NCBI GenBank assembly: GCA_032718475.1
Contig: JAUCBJ010008625.1
Location: forward strand, 1 to 45,129
Direction: 5' to 3'
Origin: Nemertoderma westbladi
Lineage: Eukaryota; Xenacoelomorpha; Nemertodermatida; Nemertodermatidae
Length of the DNA: 45,129 bases
Part shown: in pieces, positions 1-9,114 of the stretch
Numbering within the stretch: the stretch's first letter is position 1
Layout: every line of letters starts with the position of its first letter
Made by a program: the position numbers and the translations under genes
The notes under the pieces: generated by a model
Seen by the model: the letters and a program-made list of their open reading frames with translations, nothing else
Databases searched by the model: none
What the model was told of the DNA's origin: nothing

Positions 1-52
1 GAAGACATCTTAATTTGGTGGGTTAAACTGCCAAAGGTCTGAAAGCGCGAAC
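1..52. other. Left flank outside the tandem array
   Basis: This stretch does not match the sequence that precedes the equivalent GTTAGGTTTGTGTTAG position in the other units (about 9246, 19628, 31100, 44008). From about base 53 onward the window follows array sequence. It is therefore probably the left edge of the array or a private rearrangement. No gene is visible. Confidence 0.45.
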
Positions 53-275
53 AGTTAGGTTTGTGTTAGTGACGGATAAACGTTGGATTTGGGGTGTGAT
101 CAGTGTTGGGTTAGTCTGGTTATTTTAAACATTTACCCACTATTTCCCACTCTCCCTGCCCACAAACCTTTGCCAGTGCGCTCTGTTTTAGTTGAGAATA
201 TAATTATTTTACCTGGACTGGGAATATTTTAGATAAGATAACGTTCAATTACATTGCGTAGAGTTATCATGGAAC
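53..275. repeat. Partial unit end with internal deletion, upstream of the 60-codon ORF
   Basis: Bases 53-175 match the end-of-unit block seen near 9245-9350. The sequence then jumps straight to the TGCGCTCTGTTTTAG motif found near 9735, so about 380 bp present at the other unit junctions is missing. A short insert (GACGGATAAACG region) also distinguishes it. The rest is the conserved AT-rich leader of the 60-codon ORF. Confidence 0.6.
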
Positions 276-458
276 ATGAGTGGAGGAAGAGCAGAGGATT
301 TCATTAGGATTACCGGATTCATAGCATCTATTCATTCCATCGACCTGCGCACTCCTCCCAAAATCCAGTTGTCACACTATATGATAACTGAATTTTTCCA
401 CAATGTCTCATTATATTCCCGAACTTTCCACATGATGAAGCAGGGAAAAAGTTTATGA
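276..458 (+). CDS. Conserved 60-codon ORF, unknown function (U1 copy)
   Basis: A 60-residue ORF starting MSGGRAEDF and ending MMKQGKSL. I do not recognise the family, and no signal peptide or clear membrane segment is visible. It recurs at the same place in every unit (276, 9834, 20215, 44589) with only single-residue changes. The U4 copy at 31686 has a stop at codon 4. An AATAAA lies 75 bp downstream (534-539). It could be a small gene, an exon of a longer transcript, or an ORF left in a transposon. Conservation alone is weak evidence because the whole unit was recently duplicated. An overlapping upstream ATG in another frame stops after 12 codons. Confidence 0.3.
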   Translation: MSGGRAEDFIRITGFIASIHSIDLRTPPKIQLSHYMITEFFHNVSLYSRTFHMMKQGKSL

Positions 459-717
459 ATTTTTTCATCATTCTTTATTTTTTCCAAAGTGGATTTTACA
501 AGTATAACAATTTTAACTATTTATTGTATGGTAAATAAAGTATGCTTAATTAACCGCCCGTCCTGAGATCATTTATTGATTGAGCGAGTGCAACAAACGA
601 GGTCAATAAGAAAGATAGAGGAACGATAAGGTCAATTAAATATTTTCTATACTGTACAATATGTAATATTATTGTTATAATGTCATGCGTTTTGTTATCA
701 AGGTATGTTGATAATTC
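459..717. other. AT-rich 3' region of the 60-codon ORF with polyadenylation signal
   Basis: Non-coding. It holds an AATAAA at 534-539 and an AT-rich run (TATTTTCTATACTGTAC) shared by all units at about 640-660. The units diverge at its end: U1 enters LINE sequence at ATTCTAA/CTTTGAAAG, whereas U2, U4 and U5 continue GTATTTTGACTACTGG. Confidence 0.5.
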
Positions 718-1405
718 TAACTTTGAAAGTCCTCAGCAAGTCTCTGATCGGATGAGCATAAGCTCAAAAGATGGTATGCTTGAGCATGTGGATGACTTCT
801 GTTACCTGGGATCATGGATCCGGAAGTCAGGTGAGGACCTTCGAATACGTAAGGGAAAGGCATGGGCAGCCTTGAATAGGCTTTCCAGGATTTGGAAAGT
901 CACCGAGAATTAATCGGAAACTTAAGGTCCGGTTATTTAGAGCAGCAGTAGTTCCAGTACTCCTCTATGGGAGTCCATGCTGGGCTCTAACTGCTGAGGA
1001 CACCAAATCTCTGGATGGCACATTCACAAGAATGCTACGCCGGGTTCATTGTGTCAAGTACAATGCACACATCTCCAACCAGACACTATATAACATTGGA
1101 GGTGTCTCATTGGTTCCCCCAAGCTTGACACTAGAACAAAATCGCCTCCGCTTTGCAGGACATTGCTTTCGCCGTGAGGACCAGCCAGTGCATAATCTTG
1201 TACTTTGGCAGCCTCATGGAGTGAATAAGCATGGTGGACAGCCCATGACTTTCTTGAGACGCATCTTAAAGGACACTGGCCTTGAAGATGCGGATGATCT
1301 ATCAAATGTCATGGGTGATAGGGAGTTGTGGCGGTGCAATTTTGTCGATATGCCGGCACAGCATTCTTAAAAATGCAGCTGCAATGCAGCATGCCGATCC
1401 TAGTA
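718..1405 (+). pseudogene. LINE (non-LTR) ORF2 C-terminal relic, plus strand
   Basis: Residual C-terminal part of a non-LTR retrotransposon polyprotein. It encodes YLGSWIRKSGED, then after a frameshift near 900 LFRAAVVPVLLYGSPCW (typical of the segment after the RT catalytic core), then RLRFAGHCFRRED and MGDRELWR, before stopping at 1370. The 3' tail ATGCAGCTGCAATGCAGC near 1373-1390 recurs at the 3' ends of other LINE copies in the window. The catalytic FADD part is missing here but present in the U3 counterpart (21111-22045). It is broken and cannot make an enzyme. Confidence 0.85.
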
Positions 1406-2424
1406 GAGGCATGCTGCAATTGCAACTCGGGAATCTGTGAGTTTCAGTCCAAGCCACCTGATGATATTGATGTGAGGCATGATCATAGATTGCATTGAGC
1501 TGGGCTGGGCAATATCCAGTTGCGTAGTGACATTTGCCATGCATTGTAAGTGGAGAACGACTCCCTCAAATAGTTTTTAGTGTTGGAAACTGAGGATATT
1601 AGCCCATTGAGGAGACAATGCGATGGCTGATTAGATTGGAACTAAACCGATGGTCAACTATACGAGCAGATGATGCACCTGGGCCCAAGCCAAGTCAATA
1701 ACCCAATTGTGAACACTCATACAGACTCGGTGCTGATGAATAAGAACCGACTATTCCTCTTTACAGAGTTTCCAAACAGTTGTGGCATGCCGGATAACCT
1801 TGCTGGAAATCGTTGTTGGAGCGTCTCCTCAACCAGTCTATAGGATGGTATTCTGGCATACTGAGTTGATTATGTTGTTGAATTTTCAGCAACACGGTTC
1901 CCTGCTCATTATCTTTCAATATTATTTTTTACTTCCCACTGAGTCGCATAGCCGAGCCCGCTCACTACATATCATCGTGATTCCCCATGACATCTGTGGT
2001 CAGAAGCAGCAGGACATTGCCCACCTAATTGTGTTCACCCCACACTCCTCTGCAAATTTATTACTAATTAACATTTGAACTACTTAACAATACATATCAC
2101 ACATCCGTCCCCCCTCAGCTAAGGTTAATATCGGTAATATTATATTATAATATTATACGGTAATATTGAATAACTTAATAACTTAAATTTGCTTCTGAGA
2201 GATGAACACAGTTAATAAATGGTCAAACACATATCTCATTTGCAATTCGATTACTGTCTTCGCAGTGGTGTTGAAGTAGTTGTGTAGTAGTTGTGGGTAA
2301 TACTCGGAATATAATAATGTTCAATATCAATCAGCTGTCTAATAAGGGCCAATAAACAGACAACAATTAATGAAATTGACTGTGTGGTGCTAATTCAATT
2401 TGGATGAAACAGTCGAGGAGAACA
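1406..2424. repeat. Conserved intermediate block of unknown nature (U1)
   Basis: About 1 kb shared by all units. It includes a 98-codon plus-strand ORF (1782-2078, beginning MACRITLLEI) and minus-strand open stretches, all short and of unrecognised family. The tail contains a C-run (CCGTCCCCCCTCAG, 2106-2119) and a highly AT palindromic segment (about 2130-2170). Read on the minus strand the C-run is a purine tract followed by TGTGTGATATG, compatible with a retroelement polypurine tract/LTR start, but no matching second LTR was found. No functional claim is made. Confidence 0.4.
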
Positions 2425-3914
2425 CGTTCGTGGGGCCTTCGCGCAGCACGAGGCTCAGTTATGGGATACAAATTAAAATTGAGCAATTCTAACACAAAAT
2501 CTGTATTTAAGAAATTAACCAAACCGCAAATAAATCATAAGAGGGGAAAGTTGCTCGCTTTCAACCCCCCCCCCCCCCCCCCCCCTTAGTCTGCACCCCA
2601 ACCCAAAGGTACACAGAGGATTGTTCACAGGCATGTATTAACAGAAAATTGGTGTTTTAAAAGTAATATATTTTAGGCGTGGAGGCGACCCAATTTATAA
2701 GAAATATTATAACTTACCTTATGACGTTTTATATTGATACTGAAATATTAATTTTATTTAGCTATATTTATTCTAAAGAATCTCCATTAAATACTCAGCC
2801 AATCATTTTGCGAGATAAACAATAAGCAAGCTGTCTTATTACTCTGAGGGCCTAACACTATTGCATGTCCTATAGAATTACACCTTGCTGGAATAGTGGT
2901 GAGGTGGAACTGGTCGGACTGATTCCTAGCCCGGCAAACACACCGGACTCGTTCTAGCACATATCTGACTGTTTCAGCTAAATCAGTGATTGCACTTTGA
3001 GATATTTTGCCCTCTAGCGGCAGACTAGAGAACTGCAGACAGATGAGCCTCCCTTTGAATGACACAGTTAATGGTCTAGTACAAATATGCAAAGTTTCAG
3101 CTAGAACGGGTTTAAAGCAAAGAAAATGTGAGGATATTTAATATCTAGACATGTAGCCCTCTAGCGAGAGACTGAGGATTTGATGGTGTCTGGAAGTCCC
3201 TAAAAAACAAAACTTATGGTCTTATTGATGCCTACTAATTTTAGACTCGAAAGCTTTAAATCCGACGAAGTTATAAGTAAGTCAAAATCGTAGCGACGAT
3301 GATGACATACAGTACCATTATTGAATGAACTATTTGCCATAATTGACCTACCCCCCTAAGAGATAGCGTCAGTTCGCAAAGGCTCCGCCAACTTCGTGGC
3401 TCGGACCCTATACCCCATGCTATAAAATGTATTCGATCGATATACAATTATATATTAATCCGCTAGGTGGTGTCAAATTATTATTCTGCAATTTCGTACT
3501 TGTACAGTACAGCAGTACCGTACCGGTAGGCCTATGTCATTACTTCGGAGTCTCTAGCCGATCCCCAATTAAATGTCTTAACTTTTCAATTTCGTAGAAG
3601 ATAGACTTTATGATTCTCTACAAGCAACCAAAATTTCAGCTCTGGAAAATGAGGCGTTCCCGAGAAATTTAACATTTTCTAAAAACCACATAATCTGTCG
3701 TAGCTGACGTCAGACTGCATGATTTTTCACCAAACTTTACAAATTTTCTAAACTTTCCCTCTACTACTTACCTACTAAGTTTGGTTCAATTTCGAATCAG
3801 CGATGCCGAGAAATTCGCGTTCAAACATTTACCAGACAGACGACAGACAGACGGACATGCCCCATTTGCCCTATGAACCGTATGCCTAGGCTCGCCGACT
3901 ACGTGTCTCGCCCC
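2425..3914. mobile_element. U1-specific 1.5 kb insertion, probable non-autonomous transposon
   Basis: In U2, U3 and U4 the sequence GAGGAGAACA runs directly into TATTGCCG. In U1 about 1.49 kb lies between GAGGAGAACA (2415-2424) and ACATATTACCG (3915). The insert has no convincing gene. It contains a C-homopolymer (about 2565-2585) and a terminal ACAGACAGACGGACATG stretch (about 3844-3860), a type common in dispersed invertebrate elements. The short ACA at both edges could be a tiny duplication or microhomology. A deletion shared by the other units is the alternative. Confidence 0.55.
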
Positions 3915-4253
3915 ACATATTACCGTAATATAATGTCAATCATGGAGCGTATCCACTATATAGTCTGAATTAATATAAAAAGCTTCAGTGGAACTAAGCG
4001 AATAAGGACAAATATATTTTAAAATTAATTAATGGTGATGAAACACATCATCATCAACTGCAGCTTGACAATCCAATTCATGACAATTCTGTATTATTAG
4101 TTTTGGTTTTTTATTAATAAAAGGAATTACTTTAATTATTTTATTTTTATTTTATTATTTTTAATTAATTATTAACTTGTGAGGCGCGTGAAGCGCGCAT
4201 GGCTTGCTAGTTGGTAACTAAAATGGTTACTAACATGAATCATTTTCAGAGAT
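3915..4253. other. AT-rich spacer with GC-rich hairpin (U1)
   Basis: No gene. Conserved between units. It ends in a strongly AT segment followed by a short GC-rich inverted repeat (GGCGCG/CGCGC, about 4183-4198) and a second small inverted repeat (GTAAC/GTTAC) immediately before the G-tract minisatellite. Confidence 0.5.
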
Positions 4254-4426
4254 GGGGGGGGGGGGGGGGGGGGGGGGTTAACAGGAATGGGGGGTAACAG
4301 GAATGGGGGGTAACAGGAATCACTCTGTCTGAGACGGGGTGTAACAGCACTGGGGGGGGGGGGATGTAACAGGAACAATGGGGGTGGGGGGGGGGGGGGG
4401 GGGGGGGGGGTGGGGGGTAACAGGAC
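4254..4426 (+). repeat. G-tract minisatellite with GTAACAGGA spacers (U1)
   Basis: Runs of 6 to about 30 G separated by the recurring spacer (T)AACAGGAA. Repeated G-tracts on the plus strand could form G-quadruplexes. Tract length and spacer number differ in each unit, typical of slippage. Homopolymer lengths may be assembly or sequencing artefacts. The long proline ORFs on the minus strand are simple translations of this repeat. Confidence 0.85.
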
Positions 4427-4476
4427 AGTACCACTTAAATACCTTAAATTAGCTGTTTGTTGTTTATTACTACAGT

Positions 4477-4848
4477 TCCAACACTAGAAGCAAGCTGCTC
4501 CAATGAACAGAGGAGCCTTTAGGCTCCCTCTAGTGATTCTGACAGTACCCGTAAGTCATAGCGAAATCTAGATAAGTAAGTCTACTTCTTGTTCCAGTAG
4601 GTGGTATTACCCTTACATTCTCTTTATTGAGATGACCTAAGGACATTTGTAGAACATAATCAACCCCAATTATGAATATGAATGGTGTTGAATATGTGTG
4701 TCATCACACTGAAGAACCCCCTCCGCGTGATCCTATAGTTGCAATAATGTACATCAGAAATCCCATATGCTGCAAGTATGCTGAACAAACGTGGCCGGGA
4801 GACTGAGTCGAAGGCCTTAAATAAGTCAACATAGAGTAGCATACTTTT
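4477..4848 (-). pseudogene. Minus-strand LINE RT relic fused to gypsy relic (U1)
   Basis: Minus-strand remains of a LINE reverse transcriptase. Near 4850-4750 it reads LYVDLFKAFDSVSRPRLFS followed by AAYGIS (RT motif containing the first catalytic aspartate). Further down are traces of the segment around the FADD box. Stops and frameshifts are frequent. The low-coordinate side is truncated relative to U2-U4 by a U1 deletion joined at about 4476 (ACAGT/TCCAAC). At the high-coordinate side it joins directly to gypsy sequence. Confidence 0.75.
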
Positions 4849-6486
4849 CCATGAAATAGTGTATGGTATTTATCACTTAATGTCTTCCAAGAATTGTTTA
4901 AGTCTAATGGTGTCATCATTGGATTGGCAGACATGAAAAGTTGAGATCCTAGAGCAAGAGACCTAGCGCAATGCAGGCGTGCCATGAAAGAATTGAGTTG
5001 ATAAGATGTTCGAGTACTAAAATAGGTATCTTCATAGACTTCTTACCTAGTGAAATCAGACCAATAAATGATCAAAATGAACGCATACCTGTACCTGTAG
5101 CACCTTGAGGATGTGGTGTGGGTTGTAGTAGCTTAATGTTCCCAAAGTGCTGGTTAAATGTTGCTGATGGTAAAGCACACATATTGGCCCCTGTGTCGGC
5201 AACCAGTGCAAAACCACAGGTAAATTAATGTACCCAATATTGCACCTATTCACACACTTCAATTCAGCTTGAACATGGGATAAATCAGAGCCTTGTGATG
5301 TGGTATGCGTGATCAGTGTTCCAATGAGTTAGGTTGATTTTCATTAATGTATTCCGAAATATTGTCATTATAATTTTGAGGCGAAATATTCATCATATAA
5401 TTTCCCCAGAAAAATCTTATGAAACAAAATACATAATACATGTTGTCGAGTGGTTGCTCCATCAAATCCTGGAAATGTGACTGCTGCTGCTGGGATGCTG
5501 AAGAGAATCTGAGTCAGCAGAAATATATTGTACATAGCATTGCTGCACAGGTTGGAGAGTGGAACGGAGTCGACACATTCTACTGTAGTGATTAGTGATT
5601 GGGATTGTGACAATATATACAAATTTTTCCTAGTGGAATTTTGGCAGCAATTATGATAAGTATAACAATTGGGATTGCCTGTGTAGGCAGCAGCATTAGA
5701 CATTGGGATATGTGATGGAGATGTTAGTCTAGGGCGGCCAAATCGTGGTCTTTGTAAAAACAATTGCTCATGGGCCTAGGTGTGTATCCAGTAGGCCTAT
5801 TGAGAAATGGTCTGTGAATGGAGTGAGGGAGGTATTGAAATTGAGATCTTTGACCTTGAAATTGGCTTATTTGAATAATAGAAGTACAGGTATTAGTAGG
5901 CCTATTCTCGATTGTTGCCTTTTCATCCTTTCCTGTTTCCCCACTTTCGATCAGTTTAATTGCATCAACTAAAGATAGATCTAGGCCTTTCCTAAGCAAT
6001 TTTTTACGAGCTTCAGATGAACTGCAGTGCATCTAGAAGTCAATTGTCGTCTGGATTACCAGTTTCCTCATTATAACCGCATTTTTCGAAAATGCTACGC
6101 ATTGCAGTCAATAGTCACAGAATGGGTTCATTGTCCTTCTGATGTTTGTCATTTAATTGTTTTCTAAACCCCCGGTGACCTGTACCACCATGAATATGTT
6201 TTTCAAGTTTATCAACATCATTTTTTTCAACAGCTGTCAAGCGTTTATTTAATTGCGATATTAACCATACATTATCTTGTCAGCCACTAGTAGAGGCTAA
6301 CAGTGTGATATAGCGTAATTTGCGGTGAGCTGCTATATAGGTGGGGTCATCTGGGCTTGCTGGGGCTGTTATACCTGACCTGCCATATCTGTTGACATAT
6401 CAAACGGCCTACCAATCAACTTAACTGACATTGTTAATGGGTGGAGATTTTTGTATATCATTTGCTCTTTAGGCGGGTTTGACACT
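4849..6486 (-). pseudogene. Ty3/gypsy-type gag-protease relic, minus strand (U1)
   Basis: Read from high to low coordinates. Gag-like text at about 6360-6030 includes AAHRKLRYITLLAST and RLTAVEKNDVDKLE. It continues as KKLLRKGLDLSLVDAIKLIE (about 6000-5950), characteristic of gypsy gag C-termini. A cysteine-rich patch at about 5690-5640 may be a degraded zinc knuckle. Then comes an aspartic protease segment: ALVADTGANMCALPSATF near 5210-5150, with DTGA at 5186-5197. The post-protease stretch contains LSSILSWHACIALGLLP in the other units. Frameshifts separate the parts. U1 is the only copy with an intact DTGA motif. RT, RNase H and integrase are absent. Confidence 0.75.
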
Positions 6487-6510
6487 GTTTTACCCCTTAA
6501 TGGGTTAAAC
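6487..6510. repeat. Palindrome at the LINE insertion site (U1, empty site)
   Basis: Nearly perfect 9-bp inverted repeat, arms GTTTTACCC and GGGTTAAAC around a 6-nt loop. In U2-U4 the 1.7 kb LINE starts just after this palindrome. In U1 the sequence continues directly to GCACTTCTAAATAGC, so it looks like the unoccupied site. Confidence 0.6.
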
Positions 6511-6642
6511 TAGGCACTTCTAAATAGCACCATACATAATTAGAATTATCTATTATCAATTTAATTTATATGTTATTATATATAATTTCATGCAAAATAT
6601 ACTACCTTTATTACGATACCTTTATGGTTTAGCTGTTGAACA
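6511..6642 (+). promoter_or_regulatory. Putative promoter/5' leader of receptor copy 1
   Basis: About 130 bp of AT-rich DNA conserved before all four receptor genes. A TATA-like TTATATATAAT lies at 6576-6586, about 57 bp before the ATG. An in-frame TGA sits two codons before the start. The start context is ACAATGT, with A at -3. The pyrimidine/TTTAG stretch just upstream could also act as a 3' splice site for an unseen leader exon. Function is inferred. Confidence 0.35.
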
Positions 6643-7875
6643 ATGTATATAGTTTTATTGCAAACGATTTTCTGCTTATATTATTGCATGGATTTTTCTG
6701 TTGCTAATTGGAGAGAAACATTTACCAATAATTCTAACACAACGAAATCAGATTTATATCACAAGTATTTTATCAATATCCTTCAAGATGATTTTGATGA
6801 AGTTCTCTATTGGTTTAATGGTTATTACAGTGTTGTAGATTTCTTCCTCGCAAAAATTCTCACACCATACATATCGATAAATAATATATTTGGATTGGTT
6901 GGAAATATATTTATAATTATCACGATATTTCGCGAAAAATCATTTAACACTCTGTTTTATAGAATGTTAGCTGTTAAGTCAGTTTTTGATATTCTCATAT
7001 CTTTTGGATCTTTTTTAGTTCATGGCAGTAATATGGGTTGGTTCCGCAGCTCCATTACAATTGAAAAGGTCAATGGCATTACCATAAACCACTTGCATTG
7101 TTATAACGTTATTTACTGGATATTTCAGCTTTATTGGCAAATGCTAAACTGGTTTTTAAAGAATGGAAATGATACACTGATATTAATAATGGGTGTAGAA
7201 CGCGTATCAGCACTCTATTTACCAGTTTGGTATAAAAATACAAAATTGAAAAACAATAATATGATTTACTATACTGTATTACTGCTATTTATATATACAG
7301 CTTGTTTTTACTGGCCTTTTGCTCTAATGTATAAGCCTGAAATTCGTTATGTTGATAGACATAGGCAATATTGGGCAATATACAATTATTGGGAAGCGCA
7401 TAACATATATATCCATAGAGCTTATCAATTTCTTGATTATTTCTCTCCTATTAGAATAAGCGTACAAGTTCTCGGAATATTAATTATCAATTGGCTTATG
7501 ATTTATAAATTAAGAAAACTAAATTACGACAAACAAAATTCATCATCTGGCAAATTGGTTGCAGCAGCACGTTTGATGCTAATAAATGGGATATTGATGT
7601 GCATAAAAGATTTTCTCTACATGTTGTGGTACATAATATCCAAATATCACGACACAATTGAAGCCCAAATAGGACCAAAATCAACAATAACGGAAGTATT
7701 GCATTGGAGGAAACTATGGCTTGCCAGTGATTACATCGCTGTATTAAGTAATTGTCTTTTTATTACTTACTGTATAGATTTTTACCTCATGTATATGTTT
7801 GTTGGTAGTTTTAGAAATGCTGTAAAGGTCAACATATTTAAACCATTAAGAAAATATTTTAAAATAAGTCGATAA
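6643..7875 (+). CDS. Divergent rhodopsin-like 7TM receptor, copy 1
   Basis: Intronless 410-residue protein with seven predicted membrane segments, probably a G-protein-coupled receptor at the cell surface. Residues 29 and 32 are N-glycosylation sequons in the outer N-terminus. TM1 (about 80-96) has GN with N88 at the 1.50 position. TM2 (about 104-126) has LAVKSVFD with D116 at 2.50. TM3 (about 157-187) ends ERV (E186-R187), matching the D/ERY switch. TM4 is about 207-229, TM5 268-289, TM6 306-332 and TM7 361-386, followed by FRNAVK (390-395) like helix 8. TM6 has no CWxP, and the TM7 NPxxY is DFYLMY (379-384). The ligand is unknown; chemosensory or peptide reception is possible. Met1 follows an in-frame stop and a good start context. 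Met16 is an alternative, making the first 15 hydrophobic residues either a signal-like segment or untranslated. Flanked on both sides by transposon relics. Confidence 0.9.
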   Translation: MYIVLLQTIFCLYYCMDFSVANWRETFTNNSNTTKSDLYHKYFINILQDDFDEVLYWFNGYYSVVDFFLAKILTPYISINNIFGLVGNIFIIITIFREKSFNTLFYRMLAVKSVFDILISFGSFLVHGSNMGWFRSSITIEKVNGITINHLHCYNVIYWIFQLYWQMLNWFLKNGNDTLILIMGVERVSALYLPVWYKNTKLKNNNMIYYTVLLLFIYTACFYWPFALMYKPEIRYVDRHRQYWAIYNYWEAHNIYIHRAYQFLDYFSPIRISVQVLGILIINWLMIYKLRKLNYDKQNSSSGKLVAAARLMLINGILMCIKDFLYMLWYIISKYHDTIEAQIGPKSTITEVLHWRKLWLASDYIAVLSNCLFITYCIDFYLMYMFVGSFRNAVKVNIFKPLRKYFKISR

Positions 7876-7902
7876 ACATATAATAGTGAATCGAAACTGA
7901 TA

Positions 7903-8084
7903 TATTTACAAACTATTGTCTATTAGATATAAACTGGAGCCCTGTGCGGTAAAAGTTCACTTTCGGCAGTATTTGACAACTAATATTTATTAATATTTAC
8001 AAACTATTGTCTATTAGATATAAACTGGAGCCCTGTGCGGTAAAAGTTCACTTTCGGCAGTATTTGACAACTAATGTTTATTAT
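7903..8084 (+). repeat. 91-bp VNTR downstream of receptor copy 1, two copies
   Basis: The segment from ATATTTACAAACTATTG to TTTGACAACTAAT repeats with a 91-bp period (AACTATTGTC at 7911 and 8002). It starts about 27 bp after the receptor stop codon and so likely lies in the 3' untranslated region if transcribed. Copy number is 2 here, 3 in U2, 2 in U3 and 4 in U4. Confidence 0.9.
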
Positions 8085-8559
8085 TCTGTATTATTTTAAC
8101 TTCTAATAATTGGCGAATTGCATATCTTTCCTTATCATTATAATTAATGTATATCCTTATTTATAATTACTATTTGTTTGCTTAAAATATTATTGGTTAA
8201 ATATATTAGAATGTTTTTTTATCCTTAACCGTGTTTTATTCAAACATTAAGTGGGGTCCCCCATTCTTCGGTTGGGGATGGGTGGTTATCAGCCATGGGG
8301 CGATCTTAATGTCCACTGATATGGACTGCGCTTATCTTTCTCTCCAGGTAAAATCTGTGGGGTAGAAGCTCAGATACAATAATAAACAGATCCCGTTTTT
8401 TCATTTTTTGCCTACGTAGAGGAGTAAAACATCCATTTATACTAATCACATTATTATTATTAATCAAATTATTATAATCTTCATGTGGTTTCCCGCCAGT
8501 TAGGTTAAAACTGAATAGGAATCCCATGCTACCCGCCACCACTGAAATTCTTTGAGTTT
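8085..8559. other. Conserved block downstream of VNTR (U1)
   Basis: No convincing gene. First part is AT-rich. The part from 8245 contains GTGGGGTCCCCCATTC (palindromic GGGGTCCCC) and a small inverted repeat (GTCCA/TGGAC near 8310-8326), followed by a minus-strand open stretch of about 78 codons that I do not recognise. The block recurs in U2-U4 (about 18355, 29875, 42775). Confidence 0.4.
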
Positions 8560-8935
8560 AATTCAGCGATCAAGATTTTCGGGTCCATGAGTCTGGAATT
8601 TGGCCACCGCCTGGCTGCCATCAAAGGGTCAATCGGTACGCAAGTTCACGCCGCTTTGGATGAACAGTTCGAGTATTCGCTGTTTGTGTTGTTCAGATAA
8701 CAGTCGGAGTTCCTCCACCTCGATACAGCGTTGCTGTTCATGCTGTTCTTCCCCTCTTTCCTCTACTCTACATCTATCCACCGACTTTGGGCCACATCTT
8801 TGTGTCGTTGAGCTTCCATTTGTTGGAGAATTAATGTCAGTTCGGTTTGGCCACCACCTCGTAAAGTGGGTTTATCACTGCAATCGTCGTTCTCTTCCAT
8901 GAGATACCAGTGCAAATGCTTCCATAAGCGAGCTG
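8560..8935 (-). pseudogene. Gag-like N-terminal relic, minus strand (U1)
   Basis: Minus-strand coding trace rich in E, Q and R: VEERGEEQHEQQRCIEVEEL, then LLSEQHKQRILELF. It is probably coiled-coil and resembles N-terminal parts of retrotransposon gag proteins. It is interrupted by a stop after about 120 codons. It abuts a LINE scrap on the opposite strand. The assignment rests on composition, so another retroelement ORF is possible. Confidence 0.45.
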
Positions 8936-9114
8936 TGGAGTCTTTCGATTTGATTTGGATCTCCTTTGCAAAAGTGAAGGCTGTTGCAAAGAGCATTAAG
9001 ACCAATCGTGCCAGTGGAGTAGATGGTGTTCCCCCTGAGGTCTTTAAAATACCTGAGTGTTTAAAGCTCATCTATCCCATCATAGTAGACATGTACCGAA
9101 CAACAAGAGTCTGC
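8936..9114 (+). pseudogene. LINE ORF2 linker scrap, plus strand (U1)
   Basis: Encodes ISFAKVKAVAKSIKTNRASG, then VDGVPPEVFKIPECLK and IVDMYRTTRV. This is the region just N-terminal to the reverse transcriptase core of the same LINE family seen at 16179-16502 on the minus strand. It ends at TGCTGA where LINE identity stops. Unlike the U2-U4 equivalents it lacks a 66-bp tandem duplication. Confidence 0.8.

Noticed and set aside
4172-4434. Proline-rich minus-strand ORFs (also 11776-12000, 23403-23813, 36185-36529)
   Set aside because: The proline runs come from the G-tract minisatellite; frames differ between units.
5745-5972. 75-codon plus-strand ORF opposite the gypsy gag relic (also 14244, 25844, 38560)
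   Set aside because: Antisense to a better supported gag reading; no recognised motif.
7496-7687. 63-codon minus-strand ORF inside each receptor gene (also 17683, 29294, 42010)
   Set aside because: Antisense shadow of the receptor coding sequence, with no separate signals.
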